From contig JABACD010000016.1 in assembly GCA_014237855.1 (NCBI GenBank), forward strand, positions 62,001 through 126,000: a stretch of 64,000 nt of DNA, read 5' to 3'. This document shows, piece after piece, positions 1 through 8,584 of this stretch (position 1 is its first letter; each line of letters opens with the position of its first letter). The position numbers and the translations under genes were made by a program. Under the pieces are notes generated by a model. The model was not told where the DNA came from. It searched no databases and saw only the letters and a list, made by a program, of their open reading frames with translations. This DNA is from Planctomycetota bacterium (GTDB lineage: Bacteria; Planctomycetota; UBA1135; GCA-002686595).

Positions 1-432
1 AGGACGGATCGCGACCGCTCGACCAGGGATGCCGTTGCCCGCCGGGTAGAGCCCCAGTGTTGTCACGCCGGCATCGAGGATTTCGGGATAGTAGATGTAC
101 CCAGGGTACAGCTCATCGGAAGCCAATTGCTGTGGCTGTGAGTCATTGCTGCCCCTGCTATCCATACCCTGTCGAGAGTAGGCGTTCACGAGCCCGGGAA
201 TGGCCACCGAATCGGGGCCAAGATCAACGACACGAATGCCTCGTTCGATGGGCAGGTCCTCTCCAACAACGGCGATCTTTCCATCCTCGACGAGGATCAC
301 CGCATTGTGAATCGTTCCATCACTGACCGTCTCTGCCTTGGCAACCTTGATCGCCATGACATCCGGCATTGCCAGACCAGGAGTGGGCGCGAGCACCGAG
401 CTCGTGGCCATGAGAATCGTATTTAGGATCAT
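1..432 (-). CDS. A10: secreted amidohydrolase-like protein (partial, C-terminus outside window)
   Basis: Last visible member of the ten-gene amidohydrolase operon; 144 codons are inside the window and the frame is open at the edge. ATG at 432 lies 34 bases after the A9 stop, with a purine-rich AAAGAAAG upstream. The N-terminus (MILNTILMATSSVLA) looks like a short Sec signal. The composite beta domain typical of amidohydrolases follows (AVILVEDGKIAVVGED), then an AIPGLVNAYSRQG segment where active members have PGLVDLHTH. The HxH metal motif is therefore missing, so the protein is probably a pseudoenzyme like A1 to A5. Later ligands cannot be checked because the gene leaves the window. Confidence 0.85.
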   Translation of the reverse strand, partial: MILNTILMATSSVLAPTPGLAMPDVMAIKVAKAETVSDGTIHNAVILVEDGKIAVVGEDLPIERGIRVVDLGPDSVAIPGLVNAYSRQGMDSRGSNDSQPQQLASDELYPGYIYYPEILDAGVTTLGLYPAGNGIPGRAVAIRP

Positions 433-466
433 CGTTCTTTCTTTGGCGCTCTGAGTTCTTCTGAGA

Positions 467-1678
467 TCAGAATCGTTGTTTGCCTTCCTGGTATTCGTAC
501 TCGAGCTGCCCTTCAATCCAGACACGCTGCACATGGCTGCGTGGATCAAGCGGGTCGCCCGTGTACAGGACGATATCGGCGTCTTTACCTTCCTCGAGAC
601 TTCCGACGCGATCGTCAAGCCCAAAGGTGATTGCCGGGTTGATGGTCATTCCTCGAAGCATCTGGTATGAGTCAGCACCAAGCCGAGAGCTCATCGCACC
701 CTGCAGGAAGAACTCTTCCTGTGGGATGACGTTCGAGTCGGTGTTCAATGAGAAGTGCGGGACACCGGCTTTGGAGTACTCAGCTCCGCCTCCATTGATG
801 CGACCATTGGCGCTCGAGTACAGATCCATCATTCGCGGACCGTGATTCACAGGCACTCCCCAGGCAGCGATGGCCGGTGCAGCCTTCCAGCCATCGAAAG
901 ACCCATGACTGATCACACACCGCGTTCCAAACTTCCGGTGCCACATGCGAGCAGTATTCACGACCCCCTCGCTCCCGGCTGTGTGAATCAAGATCGGTAG
1001 CTCTCGGTTCAAGACCTTCTTCAGGTCCTCCAGGGCGAAGTCGAAGCGACCTTCACGAACTGCACCCCTGGCCTTTGCGCAGACGTCTTCCAGGATCCAG
1101 CCCATGCTCGCTCGGTTGTTGCCGAAGGCAAAGGTGCCCGCACGCCGCTGTGGGTTCGAATCCTGAGCTACCTTGAGCCCCCCAACACTCTCAAGCACCG
1201 CAGCATCATAGTGGGGACTTGCCTTCGTCTTGTAGAGCACGCCGAAGCCACCCATGTTGGTACCGCTCCCCGGGATTCCGAAGAGCGTGGTCACCCCAGC
1301 CGAGCATGCCAGACGCATCGCCCGATTGTCGGGTCGAACCGTGGCGCAAGCGCGTAAGCCCGGATTGACGGAACGCACCATGTCGTTGATATCACCCCAC
1401 CCACCGGTGTGAATGTGTGTGTGTAGATCAACCAGCCCCGGAACGGCCCACGACTCGGGAAACTCAAGAACCTCTACCTGACCGGAGATCGGCCTGGGTG
1501 CCCCGACGTAGACGATCTTTCCATCGGTGATCTCGATCTCGCCCGGCTCGAAGATCTGGTCGGCGCTGTTCATGGTCAGCAGCTTGCCACACTGCAAGAC
1601 CAGGTCCTGCGCGTTTGATCCGGGAGCCATGGCCAGCAGGGCCACGCCAAGAGTCAGGGCTGAGAGCTTGCTGGGCAT
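467..1678 (-). CDS. A9: secreted amidohydrolase with intact metal site
   Basis: A 403-residue amidohydrolase-superfamily protein (imidazolonepropionase/prolidase-like group). The start is taken as ATG 1678, which shares one base with the A8 stop (TGATG coupling); an in-frame GTG at 1684 would add two residues. Residues 1-24 form a Sec signal ending SNAQ. Visible candidate ligands are H86 and H88 (DLHTH), K169 (GGLKVAQ), H232 (ILIHT), H258 (VISHG) and D314 (LNTDS), the full set for a binuclear centre. It is the most divergent of the four intact paralogues: it has QDSNPQRR where A6 and A7 have QAGNPERW. The substrate is unknown; a periplasmic hydrolase of cyclic amides or peptides is the family-based guess. 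Confidence 0.9.
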   Translation of the reverse strand: MPSKLSALTLGVALLAMAPGSNAQDLVLQCGKLLTMNSADQIFEPGEIEITDGKIVYVGAPRPISGQVEVLEFPESWAVPGLVDLHTHIHTGGWGDINDMVRSVNPGLRACATVRPDNRAMRLACSAGVTTLFGIPGSGTNMGGFGVLYKTKASPHYDAAVLESVGGLKVAQDSNPQRRAGTFAFGNNRASMGWILEDVCAKARGAVREGRFDFALEDLKKVLNRELPILIHTAGSEGVVNTARMWHRKFGTRCVISHGSFDGWKAAPAIAAWGVPVNHGPRMMDLYSSANGRINGGGAEYSKAGVPHFSLNTDSNVIPQEEFFLQGAMSSRLGADSYQMLRGMTINPAITFGLDDRVGSLEEGKDADIVLYTGDPLDPRSHVQRVWIEGQLEYEYQEGKQRF

Positions 1679-3027
1679 CACCACAGGCGCACCCCCTGAG
1701 GAATTTCATAGACCAGTTCGCCGTCGATCCAGACATACTCGACCGTGGTTCGAGGGTCCGACGGATCACCTGTCAGGACGACCAAGTCTGCTCGCTTGTC
1801 GACCTCGATGCTTCCAAGGTGCTCTGCAATCCCACAGGTGATTGCGGGAACGATTGTCAGGCCTCGTACCGCGGCCATGTCAGTGTTGTCGAATCCATAC
1901 CGGACTCCCATCGCGGACTGCAGGGGCAGTTCCTCCTGAGGAACAACTGGGGCATCCGTGTTGAAGCCAACCATCTTCATGCCACGCTCTTGAAATCCCC
2001 AGGCGCTACCTTCGGCCCTGCCGTCCACGGGAAACCTTGTCGGGCTGGTTGGCCACATGACCTCACGTGGGCCAAGGATCGCCGGCACGCCGATGTCCCT
2101 GGCAACTCCACCCAAGAGCCAGGAGTCGAAGGAGCCATGGTCGATGAAGGTGGGAAAGCCAAACTCCATGCGTAGGATGCGGAGCGTCGAGAGGACCACC
2201 TGGAAGTACTGGGTATGGGTCGAGATGGCGATCTGTTCCTTGTAGAGATCGCGATAGACATCCAGATTGATGCGACGCTCAGGTGCAGCACCATCGCCGT
2301 CTTCAAAGGCTTCCCATCGCCGTGCATAGGCCTTGCCCTGCCGCAATGAGTAGCGTATGTGGTGATTCATCAGGGCGCGGTCCATCCGATAGCCCCAGCG
2401 CTTGGGATTGTCGCCCTGCGCAACCTTCAGAGATCCGGGATTGCGCACCAGCACCTCCTCGAAGTCACCCTCGTGGGTATTCAAGAGGATCCCCTGTCCA
2501 CCGATGTTCGTGCCCGACCCCGGTATGTAGAGGATCGTGGTGATCCCGGCAGCAAGCGGACGCTTGAGGCGATCGTTACCCGGCACTGCCGTGGCGCTGA
2601 CCCGCAGCCCTGGGTTGACCTGGAAGACCATGTCGTTGTAGCCCCGGGGACCGCCAACATGGCTATGCAGGTCGATCATGCCCGGCATGACCCACGAGCT
2701 TCCCACATCAAGTATGGGCGTACCCTCGGGGACCTCGACCTCGGAATCGGCGCCGACCGCGGCTATACGTCCGTCTCTGACCAGGATGACCGCGTGGTCG
2801 ACTGCCTGGCGCCCATCGAGCTCACAGAGGAGCACTTTCGATGCGCGAATTGCGTAGTTTCCACCGGAGGGTATGGCTTCGGTTCCCGGCTTGGCCTCGC
2901 CCCTTGCAGGAGCACCTGCGGCAATCGAAGCCAGCAGGCCCAAGCTCAATACACTGCGCATCCACACCCCGGCCACGGCCGATCCATCGGCCTCGAGCCT
3001 GCGTGAGCTGTGGAAGCGAGGCGCCAT
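1678..3027 (-). CDS. A8: secreted amidohydrolase with intact metal site
   Basis: A 449-residue amidohydrolase. The ATG at 3027 overlaps the A7 stop by one base (TAATG), which suggests translational coupling. From this start the export signal has a long, arginine-containing n-region before the hydrophobic stretch at about residues 23-40; ATG 2961 would give a conventional signal and cannot be excluded. Candidate ligands are H121 and H123 (DLHSH), K201 (GSLKVAQ), H271 (ISTHTQ), H297 (FIDHG) and D358 (FNTDAP). It shares with A6 and A7 the blocks GVTT-like/IPGSGTN, STHTQ, IDHG and PQEEL. It probably hydrolyses a small amide or lactam in the periplasm; the substrate is not evident. Confidence 0.92.
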   Translation of the reverse strand: MAPRFHSSRRLEADGSAVAGVWMRSVLSLGLLASIAAGAPARGEAKPGTEAIPSGGNYAIRASKVLLCELDGRQAVDHAVILVRDGRIAAVGADSEVEVPEGTPILDVGSSWVMPGMIDLHSHVGGPRGYNDMVFQVNPGLRVSATAVPGNDRLKRPLAAGITTILYIPGSGTNIGGQGILLNTHEGDFEEVLVRNPGSLKVAQGDNPKRWGYRMDRALMNHHIRYSLRQGKAYARRWEAFEDGDGAAPERRINLDVYRDLYKEQIAISTHTQYFQVVLSTLRILRMEFGFPTFIDHGSFDSWLLGGVARDIGVPAILGPREVMWPTSPTRFPVDGRAEGSAWGFQERGMKMVGFNTDAPVVPQEELPLQSAMGVRYGFDNTDMAAVRGLTIVPAITCGIAEHLGSIEVDKRADLVVLTGDPSDPRTTVEYVWIDGELVYEIPQGVRLW

Positions 3028-4391
3028 TACCAGCGGCGACCCTGTGTGCTAGCGTCGTAGACCTTCTTGCCCTCGGTGAAGATCATCTCGACTCCGCATC
3101 GAGGATCAGCCGGATCTCCATTGACCACGATCAGGTCAGCCTGCTTGCCAGGTTCGATGCTACCCACCAGGTGATCGATCCCTGCTGTCTTCGCGGGCAC
3201 GATCGTCAGCCCCCGAATTGTCTCGAGATTGTCCCACTTGAAGCCATAGCGAACCGCCATTGAGGCCTGCAGCGACAGCTCTTCCTGTGGAATCACCGGT
3301 GAGTCCGTGTTGAACCCGATCATCTCCAGGCCACCCTCCTGGTAGCCAGCAGCAACCCCCTGAATACGTTCGGGGTTCGTTCCCGCCCAGCTCATCATCA
3401 TTGTCGAGGGGACATCGATGTTTCGCGGGCCGAGGATCGCGTTGACGCCAAGTTCCTGCGCTCGGGGCGCGACTCGATAGGCGTCAAAGGTACCGTGGTC
3501 GATGAACACCGGCAGACCGAGTTCCTTGGCGACCATGGTCAAGGTCATGTTCGCAACCTGGTAGATCTGCGTATGGGTCGAGATCTGCGCCTCCTTGTTG
3601 TAGAGCGAGCGAATCACCTCGAACTGCAGATCCTTCTCCGGAAGAGGCTCCCCGTTGGCCTCGGCCTCCTCCCAGCGCTTGGCGTAGGCCACTCCTCGCT
3701 GGAGGGTGTTCCGGGTGTTCCAGTTCATGAATGAGCGCCCGACCCGGAACAGCCAGCGTTCGGGGTTACCCGCTTGAGCCAGCTTCATGGATCCAGGGTT
3801 TCGCACCTCCATGGCTTCGTAACCCTCGAGACCCAGCTTGAGGAGCACCCCCTGGCCGCCGATGTTCGTCCCCGAGCCGGGGATGAACAGCATGGTCGTC
3901 ACTCCACCGGCGAGCCCCTTCTTGAGCTTCGGATCACCTGGGCGCACCGCTGTGCTCGCCCGGATACCCGGGTTGGTCAGGTAGACCATGTCGTTGATGT
4001 CGAAGGTGCCTGCAACGTGAGCGTGGAGCTCCACCATTCCAGGCGCAAGCCACTGGTCGCCTATGTCGAGCACCTCATATCCCGCCGGGATGCTCACCTC
4101 CGAGGCAGGTCCAACCTCCTCGATCAGGCCGTCACGTATCAACACGATGGCGTTGTCTATGAATTGCTGCCCCTCAAGCGGAACTGTCAGCGCCTTGGCG
4201 GTACGAATAGCCAGGCCCTTGCCACCAGGTTCACCAGGGATGGCCAGGGCCGTTCTGATTGCTGGGCTCGAGGCTTGCTGAACACTCACCTGGGAGGTCT
4301 CAGCCGTCTGGACAGCCGTCGTCTCGGTGCCACCGCCGGCCAAGGCCGCGCCCGACAGGAATAGGAGAGCCGCCAGCGCAGAAGGGATCAT
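3027..4391 (-). CDS. A7: secreted amidohydrolase with intact metal site
   Basis: A 454-residue amidohydrolase. I place the start at ATG 4391, which directly begins a clean Sec signal (MIPSALAALLFLSGAALA); an in-frame TTG at 4409 would add six residues. A low-complexity T/Q/S-rich linker follows the signal (about residues 22-45). Candidate metal ligands are H123 and H125 (ELHAH), K203 (GSMKLAQ), H273 (ISTHTQ), H299 (FIDHG) and D363 (FNTDSP). It is closest to A6: both have NPERWLF and RSFMNWNTRNT before the helix AYAK(R/N)WE, so the two look like a recent tandem duplication. Its gene lies 41 bases after A6. Confidence 0.93.
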   Translation of the reverse strand: MIPSALAALLFLSGAALAGGGTETTAVQTAETSQVSVQQASSPAIRTALAIPGEPGGKGLAIRTAKALTVPLEGQQFIDNAIVLIRDGLIEEVGPASEVSIPAGYEVLDIGDQWLAPGMVELHAHVAGTFDINDMVYLTNPGIRASTAVRPGDPKLKKGLAGGVTTMLFIPGSGTNIGGQGVLLKLGLEGYEAMEVRNPGSMKLAQAGNPERWLFRVGRSFMNWNTRNTLQRGVAYAKRWEEAEANGEPLPEKDLQFEVIRSLYNKEAQISTHTQIYQVANMTLTMVAKELGLPVFIDHGTFDAYRVAPRAQELGVNAILGPRNIDVPSTMMMSWAGTNPERIQGVAAGYQEGGLEMIGFNTDSPVIPQEELSLQASMAVRYGFKWDNLETIRGLTIVPAKTAGIDHLVGSIEPGKQADLIVVNGDPADPRCGVEMIFTEGKKVYDASTQGRRW

Positions 4392-4432
4392 GCGTAATTG
4401 GTGTCTCAAGGGTCTTGTAGGAGGAGGTATGC

Positions 4433-5728
4433 TCAGTTGGAGGGGCTGGTAGCGCTGTCAAAGACGCGTTCGCCGTCGATAAAGACCATCTCCACGCTGG
4501 TGCGAGGATCGGCTGGATCGCCCGTGGTCACGATCAGGTCGGCATCCTTGCCTGCTTCCAGGCTTCCGACCAGGTGATCAATGCCCGCCGCGTTGGCCGG
4601 AATGATCGTGAGGCCTCGAACATGGTCGAGGTTTGAGTTGTCGAACCCGTAGCGCACTCCCATCGCCGCCTGCAGCGAAAGGTGCTCCTGGGGAACGATT
4701 GGTGAGTCCGTGTTGAATCCGACGCGCTTGTGGCCATTCTCCTGGTAGCCCGCCGCAACCCCGATGATCTTTCCATCGGTGTCCAGGAAGCCGCTGTAGG
4801 AACGGGCGATGGCCCGGGGTCCTAGAATCGCCGGCACGCCTGCGTCCTGGGCAAGCGCGCCTGCTCGGTACCCATCAAAGGTGCCGTGGTCGATAAAGAC
4901 GTCCAGGCCGAGCTCCTGCCGGACCATGGTGATCGTCATGAGCACCACCTGATAGATCTGAGTGTGCGTCGAGACCTGTGCCCGCTTCTCGTAGAGGTCT
5001 TTGAAGATCTGCAGCTGAGGATCGTGGTCCGGCCTTGATCCCTCTCCAGCTCGGTACCTCTCCCAGTTCTTCGCGTAGGCAATGCCACGGCGGAAGGTGT
5101 TGCGCGTGTTCCAGTTCATGAACGAGCGCCCAGGACCGAACAACCAACGCTCGGGATTGCCGGCCTGAGCCAGCTTCAAGGAGCCCGGGTTTCGCAGCTC
5201 GTTCTTCTCGTATCCGCCGGGCCCTGTCTTGATGAGCAATCCCTGTCCGCCCATGTTCGAGCCGGAGCCGGGGATGAAGAGAACTGTGGTCACTCCTCCC
5301 TTGTAGGCCCGTGCCAGGGCGCGATTGCTCGCTATCGTCGATGCACTCGCGCGCAGACCAGGGTTCGTCAGGTAGACCGAATCGTTGATGTCATTCGGAA
5401 AGAAAGGGCTGGGCGTGCCCACATGGCTGTGCAACCCAACCATTCCAGGGGAGACCCAGCAGCCTTCGAGATCGATCACAGCGAAGCCCTCGGGTACCTC
5501 AAGCTGTCCCCGGTGCCCAACTGAGCGGATCTTTCCGCCCTCGATGAGGACAACTGCGTTGTCAATCACCTGTTCCCCATCGAGCTCGCAGAGCAGCGCC
5601 TTGGAGGCAAGGAGTGCTATTCCTTCGTGACTCTCGGGCAATGCCAGGGCAGCCGCATCCACCACCGAGAAGGTAGTGAACACCAAGGCTGCTAGGCACA
5701 CGCCGTTGATTCGCTTGAAGGAAGGCAC
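4433..5728 (-). CDS. A6: secreted amidohydrolase with intact metal site
   Basis: A 431-residue amidohydrolase with a Sec signal (basic n-region MPSFKR, hydrophobic 9-26). Candidate ligands are H100 and H102 (GLHSH), K185 (GSLKLAQ), H255 (VSTHTQ), H281 (FIDHG) and D341 (FNTDSP). It is the first member of the operon in transcription order with a complete ligand set: everything upstream (A1 to A5) is degenerate, and A6 to A9 are all intact. The spacing is 24 bases from A5 and 41 to A7. The conserved VPQEHLSLQAAMG after the strand-8 Asp is shared with A7 and A8 and may shape the substrate pocket. Confidence 0.93.
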   Translation of the reverse strand: MPSFKRINGVCLAALVFTTFSVVDAAALALPESHEGIALLASKALLCELDGEQVIDNAVVLIEGGKIRSVGHRGQLEVPEGFAVIDLEGCWVSPGMVGLHSHVGTPSPFFPNDINDSVYLTNPGLRASASTIASNRALARAYKGGVTTVLFIPGSGSNMGGQGLLIKTGPGGYEKNELRNPGSLKLAQAGNPERWLFGPGRSFMNWNTRNTFRRGIAYAKNWERYRAGEGSRPDHDPQLQIFKDLYEKRAQVSTHTQIYQVVLMTITMVRQELGLDVFIDHGTFDGYRAGALAQDAGVPAILGPRAIARSYSGFLDTDGKIIGVAAGYQENGHKRVGFNTDSPIVPQEHLSLQAAMGVRYGFDNSNLDHVRGLTIIPANAAGIDHLVGSLEAGKDADLIVTTGDPADPRTSVEMVFIDGERVFDSATSPSN

Positions 5729-5752
5729 TCTGAAGATCTCCGGCTCGGGGGC

Positions 5753-8584
5753 CTAGTGCAAGCGGACTTCGTGGCCGCCGACCCAGACACGCTGGACGCT
5801 CGTACTGAGATCGAGGGGGTCACCATCAAGGAGCAGGACATCAGCATCCAGGCCAGCTCTCAGGCTCCCAACACGGCCATCGATCGACATCATTTCTGCA
5901 GCATCGGAGGTCAAGGCTCGAAGCGCGCCCGTGGGGCTCATGCCTTGACTGACGGCGTAGGCCGCCATCAAGGGCAGCTCCGCGGCTCCCTCTTCGGCCT
6001 TGCTGTGAAAGGCAACGCGGATCCCAGCATTGGCCAGTTCTGCGTATCGGTTGCGTCGCTCGAGACCCATCTTGGAGTTGCTATAGATCACCCGATGGTC
6101 CAGCAGGACTCCACGAACCCGGCCTACAAGATGATCGGAGACCTTCCAGGCCTCGTCTGCGCCAGAGAGCACAGGCTGCACGCCAATGGACTCGAAGTAA
6201 TCGACACAGTCGAGGATTTCATCGGACCGATCAACGCGGACGACTATCGTGACCTTCCCTTCCAGGGCGGCGCGAAGGGGCTCCAGGTTTGGATTGATTC
6301 CAGGGGACTTGGGCTTGCCCTTGGGCGGCTTGGTCTCCTCCTCCACCACCCTCCGGCGTTCGGAGAGCCCGGCCACCACATACTCCTTCGAGGTTTGGGC
6401 TGCCTCGAACTCGTACTCTCGGCCCTTGACGCCAACTTTTCCAGTGAGCTTCTCCTCTTCGGTCTTGGCACTCAGGGTGACCTGTCCCGAAGAGCCCAAG
6501 CCGGACAGAGAGACCTCGTGGCCCTCACGGGTTCCATGAACGGTTACCAATGAGCTGGAGAGCGTGTTGCAGCGGAGGCGCCCCTCAAGAGAGGTGCCTT
6601 GCTGATCGACTTGAATGCGAAGCCGCTGAGAATTGCCATTCTCATCATCGAATTCGGCCAGCCAGACGCCAGTGATGGGCAGGGCGGGCTCCTCTTCACC
6701 CTTCTTCTTCTTCTTCTTTTTCTTCTTGTCCTTCTCGTCGTCCTCTTCGTCGTCCTTGTCCTCGTCGTCCTCCTCGTCCTCTTCCTCCTCGTCCTCTTCC
6801 TTGGGCTCGGGCGCGGGCGGGACCCATTCGGCCATGGCCATCTCGTAGGCCTCCCACTTCTCCGCGTAGCTGACAACCTTCCCCATCAGACTCTTGACCG
6901 CCCCACCAGCACTCAGCCGATTGGAGTTGCTCCAGACCAGGTTCACAGCTGCCGGATCGGCAACAATGATGTGATCCAGATCGGAACCTGCGGGCTTGTA
7001 GGCCATCGCGGGAGCCCCCGAGCTGCTCGTACCTCTTGGGGTCAGGACCACCGTGGTGACGCCTGCCTGGGCCACCCGACGATCTGCGAAGTCACCCGGC
7101 TCGACGATCGCTTCGTACTTGAACTTCAGCTGAGGCACCTTGGCCGATCCCTCCAGTCCGAGGTATCCCATGGTGTCGATCATTCCGGGCATGGCTGCCG
7201 CACCACGAACCACCGTCGAGCCAATGGGATGGGAAACCCTCCTGCCCACCTCAACGATCTGGCCATCCTTCATCAGTAGCTGACCGGGGCTGAGGACCTC
7301 TCCATTGCCGACGTGGAGCTCTTCAACCTCGAGAACGACCGCTCCGGCTTCCGCCGACTTGTAAGCAACTTCACCATTGACCCAGGTTGCAATGACGCCG
7401 GCCTCTGATGAGAGGGGCGGGCCATTGAGAATCACGAGGTCCGCGTCCTTGCCGAGCGAGATGCTGCCCACACGGTCCTCGACTCCAAGAACCCGTGCCG
7501 CGTTCAAGGTAACGGCCGCGAGCGCATCCTCATGGCTCATTCCACCCTTCCGGGCCAGCTCTGCGTGGAAACGCAAGTCACGAAGACTGCTGGATGAGCC
7601 GCCTGTCACCGCCACGGTGACGCCGGCTTGGTTCAGCTTCGAGGCCAGCTCGGCATCCGGCCAGGTACTCTCCTCTCCCTTACCTTGGTCGCGTGGCGTC
7701 CTGTTCGTGTTCACCCGTGAGTGCACAACAACGGGAATGTCCGCCTTCCCCAGCAACTCCGAGAGTTCACCGGCCTGTCCAGCACCGTCAATGACCAGGG
7801 GAAGTCCGTTCTCGGTGAAGAAGTCCACCAGAGCACGCACCTCTCCGGTGGTCTCTGCAGTCATGCGCCAGGTGGTGCCTTCCTTGATGAGCCCTGCGAG
7901 GTCGGCCCCCGCATAGGGCCCGTACTCGAGGCTCTCTCCTGGCTTTCCGGCGAGCGACAGGAGTTCGGTCAGCGCAACGATTGCGCCCATGGTTGTGCGG
8001 GGCAACTGGGGTCGCTCTACACCAAGGCCCACATCCACAGTCGCCGGTACCGGCGGCTCCCAGTAACCGCGCGTCCTGCGAGCGTCTGCGCTGATGGAGC
8101 CGTGGATCGAGGCTGAGTCGGAGATGACCCGACCTTCACCAAGCTCACCGCCCAACTTGACGACTGCGCCATGTCCGGCAATGAGCCGCCCTCGAGCAGG
8201 CGCCAGGTAGGCCGTGGTAACGCCACCCGAAAGATAGTTGCCGTAGTTACTCCAAGCATCGAACCCGTCCGCTGCAGAGAGGCCGGGCTCGGCTGTTCGT
8301 TCCGAAGGACGGCTGCCACCAATGTTGCTATCGACTGCTATCAGCCCAGGAATGATCACAGCATCCGGGCCATAGTCCACCACGCGAGCACCCTCCAAGG
8401 CCTCGACATCCTTACCGACACCAACGATCTTTCCATCGCTGATAACGAGCGTGCCGCCACCCTCGATGATGCGCCCCCCATCCATGGTGTAGATCGTTCC
8501 AGCTTGAATCGCAACGAGGCCGGTACCCTCGAGGGGCTGACCTCCCGCCAGAGCAGTCGCGAGTAGAAGTGCAGAAAACATCAC
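5753..8584 (-). CDS. A5: double-domain amidohydrolase-like pseudoenzyme with charged tract and beta-rich insert
   Basis: A 943-residue exported protein with two tandem amidohydrolase-fold domains (about 25-415 and 415-943). Neither keeps metal ligands: where active paralogues have HxH, domain 1 reads AVDSNIG and domain 2 reads DTMGYLG. The strand 5, 6 and 8 ligands are replaced by WRMTAET, VIDGAG and VTGGSSSS in domain 1, and by VVRVDRS, VLSGAD and AFHSKA in domain 2. Domain 2 is interrupted at about residues 590-630 by a run of Glu and Asp and then Lys (nine consecutive Lys). A roughly 90-residue beta-rich segment follows (TGVWLAEFDD to YEFEAA), lipocalin-like in pattern but unassigned. The gene abuts A4 with no gap. 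A scaffold or binding role is inferred. Confidence 0.9.
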   Translation of the reverse strand: MMFSALLLATALAGGQPLEGTGLVAIQAGTIYTMDGGRIIEGGGTLVISDGKIVGVGKDVEALEGARVVDYGPDAVIIPGLIAVDSNIGGSRPSERTAEPGLSAADGFDAWSNYGNYLSGGVTTAYLAPARGRLIAGHGAVVKLGGELGEGRVISDSASIHGSISADARRTRGYWEPPVPATVDVGLGVERPQLPRTTMGAIVALTELLSLAGKPGESLEYGPYAGADLAGLIKEGTTWRMTAETTGEVRALVDFFTENGLPLVIDGAGQAGELSELLGKADIPVVVHSRVNTNRTPRDQGKGEESTWPDAELASKLNQAGVTVAVTGGSSSSLRDLRFHAELARKGGMSHEDALAAVTLNAARVLGVEDRVGSISLGKDADLVILNGPPLSSEAGVIATWVNGEVAYKSAEAGAVVLEVEELHVGNGEVLSPGQLLMKDGQIVEVGRRVSHPIGSTVVRGAAAMPGMIDTMGYLGLEGSAKVPQLKFKYEAIVEPGDFADRRVAQAGVTTVVLTPRGTSSSGAPAMAYKPAGSDLDHIIVADPAAVNLVWSNSNRLSAGGAVKSLMGKVVSYAEKWEAYEMAMAEWVPPAPEPKEEDEEEEDEEDDEDKDDEEDDEKDKKKKKKKKKGEEEPALPITGVWLAEFDDENGNSQRLRIQVDQQGTSLEGRLRCNTLSSSLVTVHGTREGHEVSLSGLGSSGQVTLSAKTEEEKLTGKVGVKGREYEFEAAQTSKEYVVAGLSERRRVVEEETKPPKGKPKSPGINPNLEPLRAALEGKVTIVVRVDRSDEILDCVDYFESIGVQPVLSGADEAWKVSDHLVGRVRGVLLDHRVIYSNSKMGLERRNRYAELANAGIRVAFHSKAEEGAAELPLMAAYAVSQGMSPTGALRALTSDAAEMMSIDGRVGSLRAGLDADVLLLDGDPLDLSTSVQRVWVGGHEVRLH
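6701..6802. repeat. Trinucleotide-rich tract encoding the Glu/Asp then Lys run of A5
   Basis: On the plus strand this is an almost pure CTT/CTC/GTC tract (GAG, GAC and AAG codons on the coding strand). It encodes an acidic stretch followed by nine lysines within the second amidohydrolase domain of A5. The frame stays open on both sides, so it is translated. Such tracts can slip during replication, so length variation between related strains would be expected. Confidence 0.85.

Noticed and set aside
1147-1170. tRNA T-arm-like GGTTCGAATCC
   Set aside because: It lies in the coding frame of A9 and no acceptor, D or anticodon arms can be built around it.
5756-6553. Long plus-strand open frame opposite A5
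   Set aside because: Antisense shadow of the A5 coding frame in GC-rich DNA; no signal, domain or ribosome site.
6701-6802. Possible sequencing or assembly artefact at the poly-Lys tract
   Set aside because: The A5 frame is intact on both sides and the domain order continues normally, so the tract appears real.
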